64,000 nucleotides of DNA from NCBI RefSeq assembly GCF_000430845.1, contig NZ_AUMU01000002.1:124001-188000 (forward strand), read 5' to 3'. Under the pieces are notes generated by a model. It did no database searches, was not told the origin of the DNA, and saw nothing but the letters and a program-made list of their open reading frames with translations. The translations under genes and the position numbers were made by a program. Source of the stretch: Chryseobacterium gregarium DSM 19109 (GTDB taxonomy: Bacteria > Bacteroidota > Bacteroidia > Flavobacteriales > Weeksellaceae). How positions within the stretch are numbered: the first letter of the stretch is position 1; every line of letters begins with the position of its first letter. Shown piece after piece: positions 25,778 through 33,192 of the stretch.

Positions 25778-26401
25778 ATGAATTTAAAGATGTTGAACCT
25801 ATTCGAAGATCCGTCAGACGATCCCTTAAATATTCTCCCTAAAGACGGAACCGTTCTCTATTACGGAAAAATTTTCTCTGAAGAAAAGCTGGATTTTTAT
25901 TATGGTTATTTACTGAATCAGATTCCGTGGGAACATGATGAAGCCGTGATTTTCGGGAAACTGATTTTAACCAAAAGAAAAGTCGCATGGTTCGGGGAAA
26001 AGCCGTTTGAATATACCTATTCAAAACGGACAAAACAGGCTAAAATCTGGACCCCTGAATTATTGAAGCTCAAGCAGAAATGCGAAAAACTTACCGGTGA
26101 AACCTACAACTCCTGCCTTCTCAATTTGTACCATGACGGCAGCGAGGGAATGGCCTATCACAGCGATGCTGAAAAAGATCTGAAAAAACACGGCGCCATT
26201 GCATCCTTAAGTTTCGGTGCGGAAAGAAAGTTCCTATTCAAGCATAAAGAAACCCAGGAAAAAGCAGAAATATTCCTGGAAAACGGGAGCCTGCTTGTGA
26301 TGAAGGGCACTACTCAGGACCATTGGCTGCACCGGCTTCCACCGACGGCAAAAATAAAAACGCCGAGGATCAACCTGACGTTCAGAACGATTGATGAATA
26401 A
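25778..26401 (+). CDS. alkB: AlkB-type 2-oxoglutarate/Fe(II) DNA dioxygenase
   Basis: A 207-residue protein. The Fe(II) ligands are in YHSDAE (HxD) and in DHWLHRLP (distal His), and the 2-oxoglutarate-binding RINLTFR is at the C-terminus; NLYHDGSEGMAYHSD is the family core. It removes methyl groups from 1-methyladenine and 3-methylcytosine by oxidation. It follows the Ada-like gene on the same strand, 143 bp away, with a repeat element between them, so coexpression is likely but not certain. Confidence 0.9.
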   Translation: MNLKMLNLFEDPSDDPLNILPKDGTVLYYGKIFSEEKLDFYYGYLLNQIPWEHDEAVIFGKLILTKRKVAWFGEKPFEYTYSKRTKQAKIWTPELLKLKQKCEKLTGETYNSCLLNLYHDGSEGMAYHSDAEKDLKKHGAIASLSFGAERKFLFKHKETQEKAEIFLENGSLLVMKGTTQDHWLHRLPPTAKIKTPRINLTFRTIDE

Positions 26402-26502
26402 TTTTTACAAAGTATAACCACAAACCTGGTGCAAGTTTAAATCCAGCAGATGATTGTAGCAAAATCTGTGTCATCTGAAAACCGGCGGGAGGTAAAATAA
26501 AA

Positions 26503-26531
26503 ATGGTGACTTCGAACACCTCAGTCACCAT
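26503..26531. terminator. Bidirectional terminator between alkB and the S15 peptidase
   Basis: ATGGTGACT (26503-26511) pairs perfectly with AGTCACCAT (26523-26531), 9 bp with an 11-nt loop. The minus-strand read-out is followed by TTTTATTTTA; the plus strand is also AT-rich. Confidence 0.7.
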
Positions 26532-26552
26532 ACATATCATAAAAATTATTTT

Positions 26553-28412
26553 TTATTTCAAAACCTCAGCTTCAATCGCACTGTCTTCAAAAATCCTGAT
26601 GAATGCTTTTGTGTAATCTTCCTTGGTGGCAAAATTGGGATTCTCCATGAATTTCTGTGGATTGATTGCGAAAAGCGGAAACCAGGTTGAAGAAATCTGG
26701 ATCTGGATTTTATGTCCTTTTTTGAACGTGTGCACCACATCCTGTAACCTGAAGTTCACCACTGTTTTTTGATTCGGGACCAATGCTTCCGCTTTCTCCT
26801 TTGAATTTCTGAATCTCGAAGGCATGATCTCACTTCTTACCATCTGATGGTAATTTCCGTACACAACGCCTTCTTTTTTCTCGGCAGGTTTGAAATCTTC
26901 AGGATAAACATCAATTAGTTTTACGGCAAAATCGGCATCTGTAGAAGTGGAAGCGATATTTAATTTAGCCATAATTTCTCCTGCGAAAGTCATGTCATCC
27001 GTCAGGACATCGGTGGTGAACGTTAAAACGTCAGGCCGGCCTTCTGCAAACCTCTGGTCTTCGGACATATAATTCCTGGGAGTGAATCCATTGAAATCTT
27101 TCAGGTTGTCAGAACTTAAAACCGGATTACTTGGATCGCTGTAATATTCAGAGAAGCTTTGTCCGGCAGAATTTTTCAGTGTTCCTTTAGCTAAATAAAA
27201 ATTCATTTTTTTTGTTTCCTTCGGAGGATAAGATGCAAATTCGCGCCATTGCTTGGTTCCGGTATCATACATCAAAGCTTCCGGTAAACCGGCATCCTGT
27301 TTGGTGTTTCCTTTCAGATAATGATTGAAAAATTTCGTTTCAATATTTTTCTGGTAATAGGTCGCAATGCTGTCCCCGAAATAAATCTGGTTGTGGAAAT
27401 GTTTTCCCTGCTCATAGGCCCATGCTCCGTGGGAGAAAGGTCCCATTACAATTGTATTTTTAGCTTTCGGGCTTGTTTTTTCAATCGTTTTATAAATATT
27501 TAACGGTCCTGATAAATCTTCCGCATCAAACCATCCTCCGGCTGTCATCACCGCGTGGTTCACATTCTTCAGATGGGGAAGGAGGCTTCTCTGCTGCCAG
27601 AATTCATCATAGTTGGTGTGATTCATAATTTCGGTCATGAAAAAATTATCCATGTAGTATTTTTCATAGCCGTCTTTTAACGTTCCCAAGTCCCTGTAGA
27701 ACTTCAGGCCGTCTTCGGATGTCGGTTTGATCATCGAATCGGTATACCAGGCTTTATTTTCCGGCTTTGTTTTCTGAACTCCGAATACCGGGAAGGTCCT
27801 GAAATAGCCTAACATAAACCGTCCGTTATGAAGGAAGTCATCGTTCCAGAAATCCGAGATCGGCGCCTGCGGGGAAGAAGCCACCAAAGCCGGATGCTGT
27901 GACAGAACTCCGACAGCGGTATAAAATCCGGGATAAGAAGTCCCGTACTGCCCAACTTTTCCGTTGTTGTCTTTGATGTTTTTCAGAAGATATTCAATCG
28001 TATCATAGGTATCTGTACTTTCATCAACATCTTTTTTGCTCTTATGGTCAACCTGCGGGGTCATGTTGGTAAAAGTTCCCTCGCTCATGTATCTTCCGCG
28101 GACATCCTGGAATACGAAAATATATTTATCCTGCATCAGGTACTGATTAGGACCCAGCTTCGTCCTATACTCATTTTCACCATACGGCGCAATGCTGTAG
28201 CAGGTTCTCTGCATCAGAAACGGGTATTTCTGCTTTTTGGAAATATCTTTCGGGATATAAACGGAAGTAAACAGTTTTACACCGTCACGCATCGGGATAT
28301 AAAACTCCTTCTTGGTGAAATTGTCTTTTACGAAAGTATCGGGCTGCTGCTTATCCTGTGAATTCCCAAAAATGAAACATAGAATCAGTAAAATTGAAAA
28401 ATGAATCTTCAT
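26553..28412 (-). CDS. Secreted S15/CocE-NonD family acyl hydrolase (X-Pro peptidase-like)
   Basis: A 619-residue protein with a signal peptide (MKIHFSILLILCFIFGNSQ). The alpha/beta hydrolase domain has its nucleophile Ser in YGTSYPGF, and a candidate catalytic His in MGPFSHGAW. A C-terminal jelly-roll domain (about 380-610), typical of CocE, X-Pro dipeptidyl-peptidase and glutaryl-7-ACA acylase proteins, follows. It probably cleaves peptides or acyl esters in the periplasm. It is monocistronic. Confidence 0.88.
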   Translation of the reverse strand: MKIHFSILLILCFIFGNSQDKQQPDTFVKDNFTKKEFYIPMRDGVKLFTSVYIPKDISKKQKYPFLMQRTCYSIAPYGENEYRTKLGPNQYLMQDKYIFVFQDVRGRYMSEGTFTNMTPQVDHKSKKDVDESTDTYDTIEYLLKNIKDNNGKVGQYGTSYPGFYTAVGVLSQHPALVASSPQAPISDFWNDDFLHNGRFMLGYFRTFPVFGVQKTKPENKAWYTDSMIKPTSEDGLKFYRDLGTLKDGYEKYYMDNFFMTEIMNHTNYDEFWQQRSLLPHLKNVNHAVMTAGGWFDAEDLSGPLNIYKTIEKTSPKAKNTIVMGPFSHGAWAYEQGKHFHNQIYFGDSIATYYQKNIETKFFNHYLKGNTKQDAGLPEALMYDTGTKQWREFASYPPKETKKMNFYLAKGTLKNSAGQSFSEYYSDPSNPVLSSDNLKDFNGFTPRNYMSEDQRFAEGRPDVLTFTTDVLTDDMTFAGEIMAKLNIASTSTDADFAVKLIDVYPEDFKPAEKKEGVVYGNYHQMVRSEIMPSRFRNSKEKAEALVPNQKTVVNFRLQDVVHTFKKGHKIQIQISSTWFPLFAINPQKFMENPNFATKEDYTKAFIRIFEDSAIEAEVLK

Positions 28413-28805
28413 TAATTTAAAATTTACCGCTAATTTAACATAAAAAAGACTAATGTAAAATGGATTTCAGATTTTAGTTATGATTTCACTCCTGTATAAT
28501 GTTGGCATTTCACAGGAGAATTAAGGTCTGTCAACTAATTTGATCTGAATCTTTAAATATCAGGCTATCAGATTCTCTATCTGTCAATGAACATAGGTAA
28601 TGACCGCAATGTTAAACACCTGACATAAATTTGATTTCTTTTTAAGAAAGCAAAACGGTTGAACCTTACGGTTGAAAAAAACAAAGCGAAAAAATCAGAT
28701 TATGCTTTTAAATCAAACATCCTGATAGGTTTTAGAATATAAAACAATCTTTAGTCTTCTGTTTTTCCTGAGCGGGAAAAATAGGTTGGGCTCACGAGTA
28801 TGCTA
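28413..28805. other. Intergenic stretch between divergent genes
   Basis: About 390 bp of AT-rich DNA between the S15 gene and the VOC promoter. No gene seen. A short direct repeat GGTTGAA occurs near 28660-28675. Confidence 0.35.
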
Positions 28806-28841
28806 CTGACATACTGTTGTCGCAGCAGCACCTTATTTTTG
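28806..28841 (+). promoter_or_regulatory. VOC-gene promoter with the same operator as dinB
   Basis: CTGACATACTGTTGTC (28806-28821), 12 nt, then a perfect -7 box TATTTTTG (28834-28841). The 16-mer differs from the dinB copy at one position and the spacing to the -7 box is identical. The TTG inside it is 14 nt from the -7 box, again shorter than the usual spacing. Confidence 0.75.
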
Positions 28842-28863
28842 TATATCTATTTAAATTAAGAGT

Positions 28864-29259
28864 ATGAAACTAACTTCATTAAGAATTATTACCCGGAACA
28901 TCCGGCAGTCCGTCCAGTTTTACGAGAAGGCCATTGGAATAACAGCCCAATGGTATACAGAAGATTTTGCCGAGATCCCGGCAGGTTCTGTTGTATTGGC
29001 CATAGGAAGCATCCGTACGATGAAAATGTTCAGCGAAAATCTTACCGACATGCCCGGTTATAAAAGCGCTATCATAGAATTTCTTGTGGATGATGTCGAT
29101 CAGGAATACGAGAGGATCAAAACAATTACGAATGATATTGTCCAAAAGCCTGTCACAATGCCCTGGGGGAACCGGTCGCTTCTCTTTTGCGATCCGGATG
29201 GGAATCTTATTAATTTTTTCACGCCGGTAAGTGAAGAAGCCATTAAGAAATTCAGTTAA
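28864..29259 (+). CDS. VOC (glyoxalase/bleomycin-resistance fold) protein
   Basis: A 131-residue protein with two beta-alpha-beta-beta-beta modules: residues 1-55 (TSLRIITRNIRQSVQFYEKAI) and 65-122, ending FCDPDGNLINFFTP, the usual VOC C-terminal signature. The expected metal-site Glu is replaced by Asn or Phe at the equivalent positions, so catalysis is uncertain; binding or resistance roles are possible. It has its own promoter and shares an operator-like motif with the dinB gene 24 kb away. Confidence 0.85.
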   Translation: MKLTSLRIITRNIRQSVQFYEKAIGITAQWYTEDFAEIPAGSVVLAIGSIRTMKMFSENLTDMPGYKSAIIEFLVDDVDQEYERIKTITNDIVQKPVTMPWGNRSLLFCDPDGNLINFFTPVSEEAIKKFS

Positions 29260-29284
29260 AAATTTTTAATTATAAATATAAAAC

Positions 29285-29312
29285 TACCTCAGTTAATTTT
29301 GGGGTATTTTTA
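29285..29312 (+). terminator. Terminator of the VOC gene
   Basis: TACCTCA (29285-29291) pairs with TGGGGTA (29300-29306), including one U-G pair, and is followed by TTTTTAT. Confidence 0.65.
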
Positions 29313-29403
29313 TATTTATACTGCATGTATTCCATTTCAAACCGGACAAATAAAATCTATAATTGATGAGCATATTTTACCAGTTCATTTCCAATACTGG
29401 AAC

Positions 29404-29430
29404 AAAAAAAGCACCCCTAAACAGGATGCT
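29404..29430 (-). terminator. Terminator of the BON-protein genes
   Basis: On the minus strand AGCATCC (29430-29424) and GGGTGCT (29416-29410) form a stem with one mismatch, followed by a run of seven T. Confidence 0.65.
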
Positions 29431-29459
29431 GTATATAAATAATGGAATATTTAATCTGA

Positions 29460-29879
29460 CTAAGCCCTAAGATATCTTGAGTAGGCATATCCTTCCTGGC
29501 CTTTGTCGGTTTTTACCTTCCACCAGTCGTCAGAAGTCTGCTCTACCAGTGTTACGGAAGAACCTTTTTCAACCTTACCCACAACAGCGGCATCGGTGGA
29601 AGGCTCCTGTCTGATATTGAGGTTGGATTCATCGGTGGCTACGGTAAGCGCAGCACCGGCGGCAAGGCCTGAAACCTGTACGTCAATATTAATGTCGGAA
29701 GCGGAATATGAAGAATCAATTGCTCCCAGAGCATTCCATACCGAATCTTTGGCGGCGGTATTGGAAGCGCTTCCTGAAACGTAAAGAATCCCGTCCTGTT
29801 CCTGTACCTGAAGATCAGAGATTCCTGCAGACTGGGCAGCAGAAACCACACTTGAATATTTATCCTGTAATGTGCTCAT
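29460..29879 (-). CDS. BON domain plus SH3 domain protein
   Basis: A 139-residue protein. The N-terminal half (about 1-70) has BON-like character (KYSSVVSAAQSAGISDLQVQ, then GILYVSGSASNTAAKDSVW). The C-terminal half is a bacterial SH3 domain (NIRQEPSTDAAVVGKVEKG, DDWWKVKTDKGQEGYAYSRYL). No signal peptide is evident. It lies 6 bp after the BON lipoprotein gene on the same strand, so the two are cotranscribed. Such BON proteins bind envelope or membrane surfaces and are often stress-related (BON/LysM YgaU-like). Exact role unknown. Confidence 0.8.
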   Translation of the reverse strand: MSTLQDKYSSVVSAAQSAGISDLQVQEQDGILYVSGSASNTAAKDSVWNALGAIDSSYSASDINIDVQVSGLAAGAALTVATDESNLNIRQEPSTDAAVVGKVEKGSSVTLVEQTSDDWWKVKTDKGQEGYAYSRYLRA

Positions 29880-29885
29880 ATTTGA

Positions 29886-30377
29886 TTATTTTACGGTGTA
29901 GTTATAATTTACTTTTCCTACTTTCAAAGCGTCTACCGATTCTTTGACTTTTCGGGCATCAGCAGAAGAGACGTTTCCTGTAAGGGTAAGCTCGCCTTTT
30001 ACTGTTTCTACTTTTATTCCCGGGATATCTTTTACCGCATCCTTCACTTTTTGCTGTACGGCAGGATCTACGGCAGACTGCGTTTCAACCGGAGCAACAA
30101 CCTTAGCAGCAGGAGCTACGGTAGACATATCGTGAACATCTTTAATCCCGTTGATGGCTTTCAGCTGTTTGATCATGGCATCTTTTGCCTCCTGGGTTTC
30201 AAAAGTTCCGCTCAGATGGGCTACGCCGTCTTTCACTTCTACGGAAGCTCCGGGATTGGAAGTTACTACCGTAGTAGCCTGAGTCTGAAGATCGGAATCA
30301 GAAACTTTCTTTTTACAGGAAACAGAACCGAAGGATACGGCTACAGCCAGTGCAGCCATTGCGATCGTTTTTTTCAT
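29886..30377 (-). CDS. BON-domain protein, probable lipoprotein
   Basis: A 163-residue protein from ATG 30377 (an in-frame upstream start at 30395 would add six residues before the signal peptide). The N-terminus has a lipoprotein-like signal (hydrophobic AMAALAVAVSFGSVSC followed by KKK). Two BON repeats follow, at about residues 28-78 and 102-160, joined by an Ala/Val/Pro linker. BON domains bind phospholipid and stabilise the outer membrane. First gene of a two-gene operon. Confidence 0.82.
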   Translation of the reverse strand: MKKTIAMAALAVAVSFGSVSCKKKVSDSDLQTQATTVVTSNPGASVEVKDGVAHLSGTFETQEAKDAMIKQLKAINGIKDVHDMSTVAPAAKVVAPVETQSAVDPAVQQKVKDAVKDIPGIKVETVKGELTLTGNVSSADARKVKESVDALKVGKVNYNYTVK

Positions 30378-30573
30378 AATTGTATATTTTGTCAATGTTG
30401 TTGTATAAGTAAAAGTAGTAATAAAATGTATACCAAATAAATAAAAAAATAATATATATTTATGTTGCCTTATGCAATATTTTATAAATCAGTATTTTAA
30501 TTTTGAATGATGCTCTGTTTTGGGACGGGATCCATCATTGATAAAGTAAATGCCCGGGCAATTGTAAAAATAT

Positions 30574-30581
30574 TATATTTG
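30574..30581 (+). promoter_or_regulatory. Promoter -7 box of the symporter gene
   Basis: A perfect TATATTTG, 19 bp before the ATG at 30601. No TTG at the standard -33 distance. Confidence 0.55.
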
Positions 30582-30600
30582 CGAAACTTGAATTATCAAT

Positions 30601-31851
30601 ATGAAAGGACAGAATAAACTATTTATAGCCATTATCATCGCACTGATCCTGGGAGTGGGGATCGGCGGACTGGTACATGTAAAATATCCGGAAAGCGCAG
30701 AACCCTTTTCCAACAATATAAAACTTTTAGGGACGGTTTTTATCCGTCTGGTGCAAATGATTATTGCGCCTCTGGTTTTTACCACTTTAGTAGTGGGAAT
30801 TGCCAAAATGAGCGATATCAAAATGATCGGCAGGGTAGGGACGAAAGCCATGCTATGGTTTATTTCGGCTTCCCTGGTTTCCCTTTTTATCGGTCTGATC
30901 CTGGTGAACTGGCTTGAGCCGGGACATGTAACCAAGCTTCCGATCCAGGATGCGGCTTCTGCCGAAGAACTGCTGAAAAGCAGCAAAGGATTTTCTATGG
31001 AAGATTTTGTAAAACATATTATTCCTAAAAGTGTTTTTGAAGCTTTTGCCACCAATGAAGTGCTGCAGATTGTGGTGTTTTCCATTATGTTCGGGGTTGC
31101 CCTGGCCAATCTGGGGGACGAATATGCACAGCCTGTGGTTAAATTGTTCGACATTATTGCCCACGGAATCCTGAAAATGGTCGGCTACATCATGTGGTTT
31201 GCCCCGCTGGGGGTGTTGGGAGCTATTGCAGCCGTTGTCGCAACCAACGGTTTTGAGATCTTTAAAGTCTATGCCATTTATCTCAGGGATTTTTTCTTCG
31301 CATTGGGTATGCTGTGGCTGGTGCTTTTACTGGTCGGATACCTGATTCTCGGGAACCGTCTTTTTGAATTGTTGAGAAGAATCAAAGAACCCTTACTGAT
31401 CGCATTTTCAACCACCAGTTCTGAAGCGGTATTCCCGAAACTGGTGGAAGAGCTGGAAAGATTCGGGTGTAACAACAGGGTCGTGTCATTCATTTTGCCT
31501 TTAGGATATTCTTTCAATCTGGACGGAAGTATGATGTATATGACCTTTGCCTCGATATTCATTGCCCAGATCTACGGTATTGAAATGACCATCGGGCAGC
31601 AGATTACGATGCTTCTGGTATTAATGCTGACCTCAAAAGGGATTGCCGGAGTGCCGAGAGCTTCTCTGGTGATTATTGTGGCCACCTGTTCCATGTTCGG
31701 AATTCCGCCGGAAGGGATTGCCTTAATATTACCGATTGACCATTTCTGCGATATGGGAAGGAGTATGACCAATGTACTTGGAAATGCACTCGCTACCTCC
31801 GCTGTTTCCAAATGGGAAGGCCAGCTGGATAACCATGGCGGAAGTCTTTAG
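30601..31851 (+). CDS. Dicarboxylate/amino acid:cation symporter (DAACS, GltP/DctA type)
   Basis: A 416-residue integral membrane transporter with eight or so hydrophobic helices. Family signatures: the serine-rich hairpin LIAFSTTSSEAVFPK, the NLDGSMMYMTFASIFIAQ motif, and a C-terminal substrate segment SKGIAGVPRASLVI followed by LPIDHFCDMGRSMTNVLGNALA. It takes up glutamate/aspartate or C4-dicarboxylates with Na+ or H+. A SecDF-P1-like gene follows 9 bp downstream and may be cotranscribed. Confidence 0.92.
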   Translation: MKGQNKLFIAIIIALILGVGIGGLVHVKYPESAEPFSNNIKLLGTVFIRLVQMIIAPLVFTTLVVGIAKMSDIKMIGRVGTKAMLWFISASLVSLFIGLILVNWLEPGHVTKLPIQDAASAEELLKSSKGFSMEDFVKHIIPKSVFEAFATNEVLQIVVFSIMFGVALANLGDEYAQPVVKLFDIIAHGILKMVGYIMWFAPLGVLGAIAAVVATNGFEIFKVYAIYLRDFFFALGMLWLVLLLVGYLILGNRLFELLRRIKEPLLIAFSTTSSEAVFPKLVEELERFGCNNRVVSFILPLGYSFNLDGSMMYMTFASIFIAQIYGIEMTIGQQITMLLVLMLTSKGIAGVPRASLVIIVATCSMFGIPPEGIALILPIDHFCDMGRSMTNVLGNALATSAVSKWEGQLDNHGGSL

Positions 31852-31860
31852 ATATCCTGT

Positions 31861-32295
31861 ATGAAAGCATTACTTCGAATAGTACTTCTTATAATATCGG
31901 TGAATCTGTTTTCGCAGGTTAAAGAAAAGCCTGTATTTTCTGACAGAGAAGACGGATTTTATGAGGTCGTTAATTATGATGTGCAGAAGAGTACATTAAT
32001 AGATTTGAAGTTGTCACCCAATATCGGAATTTCAACAAAAGAAATTTCAACCATAAAAAAACGTAAAAATGAGATTGATCTGTATGTTATCGATATTGTC
32101 CTCACAGAAGCTGGTGCCAGGAAATTTAAAAAGTTAACCAAAAAAAATATTGCCAGGCCTATTGCCATTGTACTGAACAGAAAGTTAATTTCAGCACCTC
32201 TCGTTATGAATCCGATTCCTGACGGAAAGGTAGAAATCAGCGGTAATTTTACGGAAGATGAAATTGATGAAATTATCAATGTTGTAAAAAAATAA
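31861..32295 (+). CDS. Exported protein with SecDF P1 head-like domain
   Basis: A 144-residue protein with a signal peptide (MKALLRIVLLIISVNLFSQ). The C-terminal half matches the P1 head subdomain of SecD: VLTEAGARKFKKLTKKNIARPIAIVLNRKLISAPLVMNPIPDGKVEISGN, although here it stands alone without membrane helices. In SecD this segment helps pull secreted proteins across the membrane. A stand-alone copy is known in Bacteroidota but its role is not established. Located between the symporter and the PhyH gene, in tight spacing with both. Confidence 0.75.
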   Translation: MKALLRIVLLIISVNLFSQVKEKPVFSDREDGFYEVVNYDVQKSTLIDLKLSPNIGISTKEISTIKKRKNEIDLYVIDIVLTEAGARKFKKLTKKNIARPIAIVLNRKLISAPLVMNPIPDGKVEISGNFTEDEIDEIINVVKK

Positions 32296-32297
32296 AA

Positions 32298-33041
32298 TTG
32301 AATCAGGTAGCATTAAATAAAGACCTATTGAATTTGCAACAACACAAAGAAGTTATTGCTGATAGAGGGTATTCCGTTATCAGCAATGTTTTTTCTAACG
32401 AAGAAATTGAAAAAATCATTATGGTGATCCGGAATACGGATTCTTCAAAAGAAACATTCAGAAAATCGGAAGATCTGTTTGCTATACGGCAGTTTCTGAA
32501 GGAAATTCCTGATGTCAGGGATCTGATTTTTAATGATCATATGAAAACCATTATCAAAGAAATCTTCGGGGGAAAATATGCTGCCGTAAAAAGCATTTAT
32601 TTTGATAAGCCCGAAACCTCCAACTGGTATGTCGCCTATCATCAGGACCTGACTATTTCTGTTGATAAAAAGCTTGAACTGCCGGGTTTCGGGCCATGGA
32701 CTGCCAAACAGAAACAGTTTGCCGTTCAGCCGCCACTGGATATTCTTGAAAATATCTATACGATACGGATCCATCTGGATGATACCGATGAACACAACGG
32801 CGCTTTAAAAGTGGTTCCGGAATCCCATGCCAAAGGAATCTACAGGCCTGAGACTATCGACTGGACCGTGGAAACTGAAGAGCTGTGCTGTGTAGAAAAA
32901 GGCGGAATTATGATGATGAAACCTTTACTGCTTCATGGTTCCAACAGAACCACCAACGGAAACAGAAGAAGGGTGATCCATATTGAGTTTTCTGACAGGG
33001 AACTGCCGGAAGGGCTGAATTGGTCTGAGAGAATGAATTGA
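32298..33041 (+). CDS. Phytanoyl-CoA dioxygenase (PhyH) family protein
   Basis: A 247-residue 2-oxoglutarate/Fe(II) oxygenase. Fe ligands are HQD in YHQDLTIS and a distal His in LLHGSNRTT; the RRVIHIEFS segment supplies the 2-oxoglutarate-binding Arg. The frame has no ATG before residue 42, so the start is the TTG at 32298, 2 bp after the preceding stop, suggesting translational coupling. The substrate is unknown (alkyl chains, amino acids or natural products). Confidence 0.82.
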   Translation: MNQVALNKDLLNLQQHKEVIADRGYSVISNVFSNEEIEKIIMVIRNTDSSKETFRKSEDLFAIRQFLKEIPDVRDLIFNDHMKTIIKEIFGGKYAAVKSIYFDKPETSNWYVAYHQDLTISVDKKLELPGFGPWTAKQKQFAVQPPLDILENIYTIRIHLDDTDEHNGALKVVPESHAKGIYRPETIDWTVETEELCCVEKGGIMMMKPLLLHGSNRTTNGNRRRVIHIEFSDRELPEGLNWSERMN

Positions 33042-33128
33042 AAAATAATAAATTTTAATATTCATCATTGTCAAGCCTCGAAGTCAAGTTAGTTCCTAAT
33101 GGAAAATTTCCTAACTGATAATCTTTAA

Positions 33129-33187
33129 AATATTCGTAATAATAAAACCTCTTTCAATTTGAAAGAGGTTTTATTATTACGAATATT
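33129..33187. terminator. 27-bp perfect hairpin, bidirectional terminator
   Basis: The arms 33129-33155 and 33161-33187 are perfectly complementary with a 5-nt loop; the inner part is the usual CCTCTTTC/GAAAGAGG followed by TTTTATTATTA. It separates the convergent PhyH and GH92 genes. The stem is much longer than a normal terminator needs. Confidence 0.85.
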
Positions 33188-33192
33188 GATTG

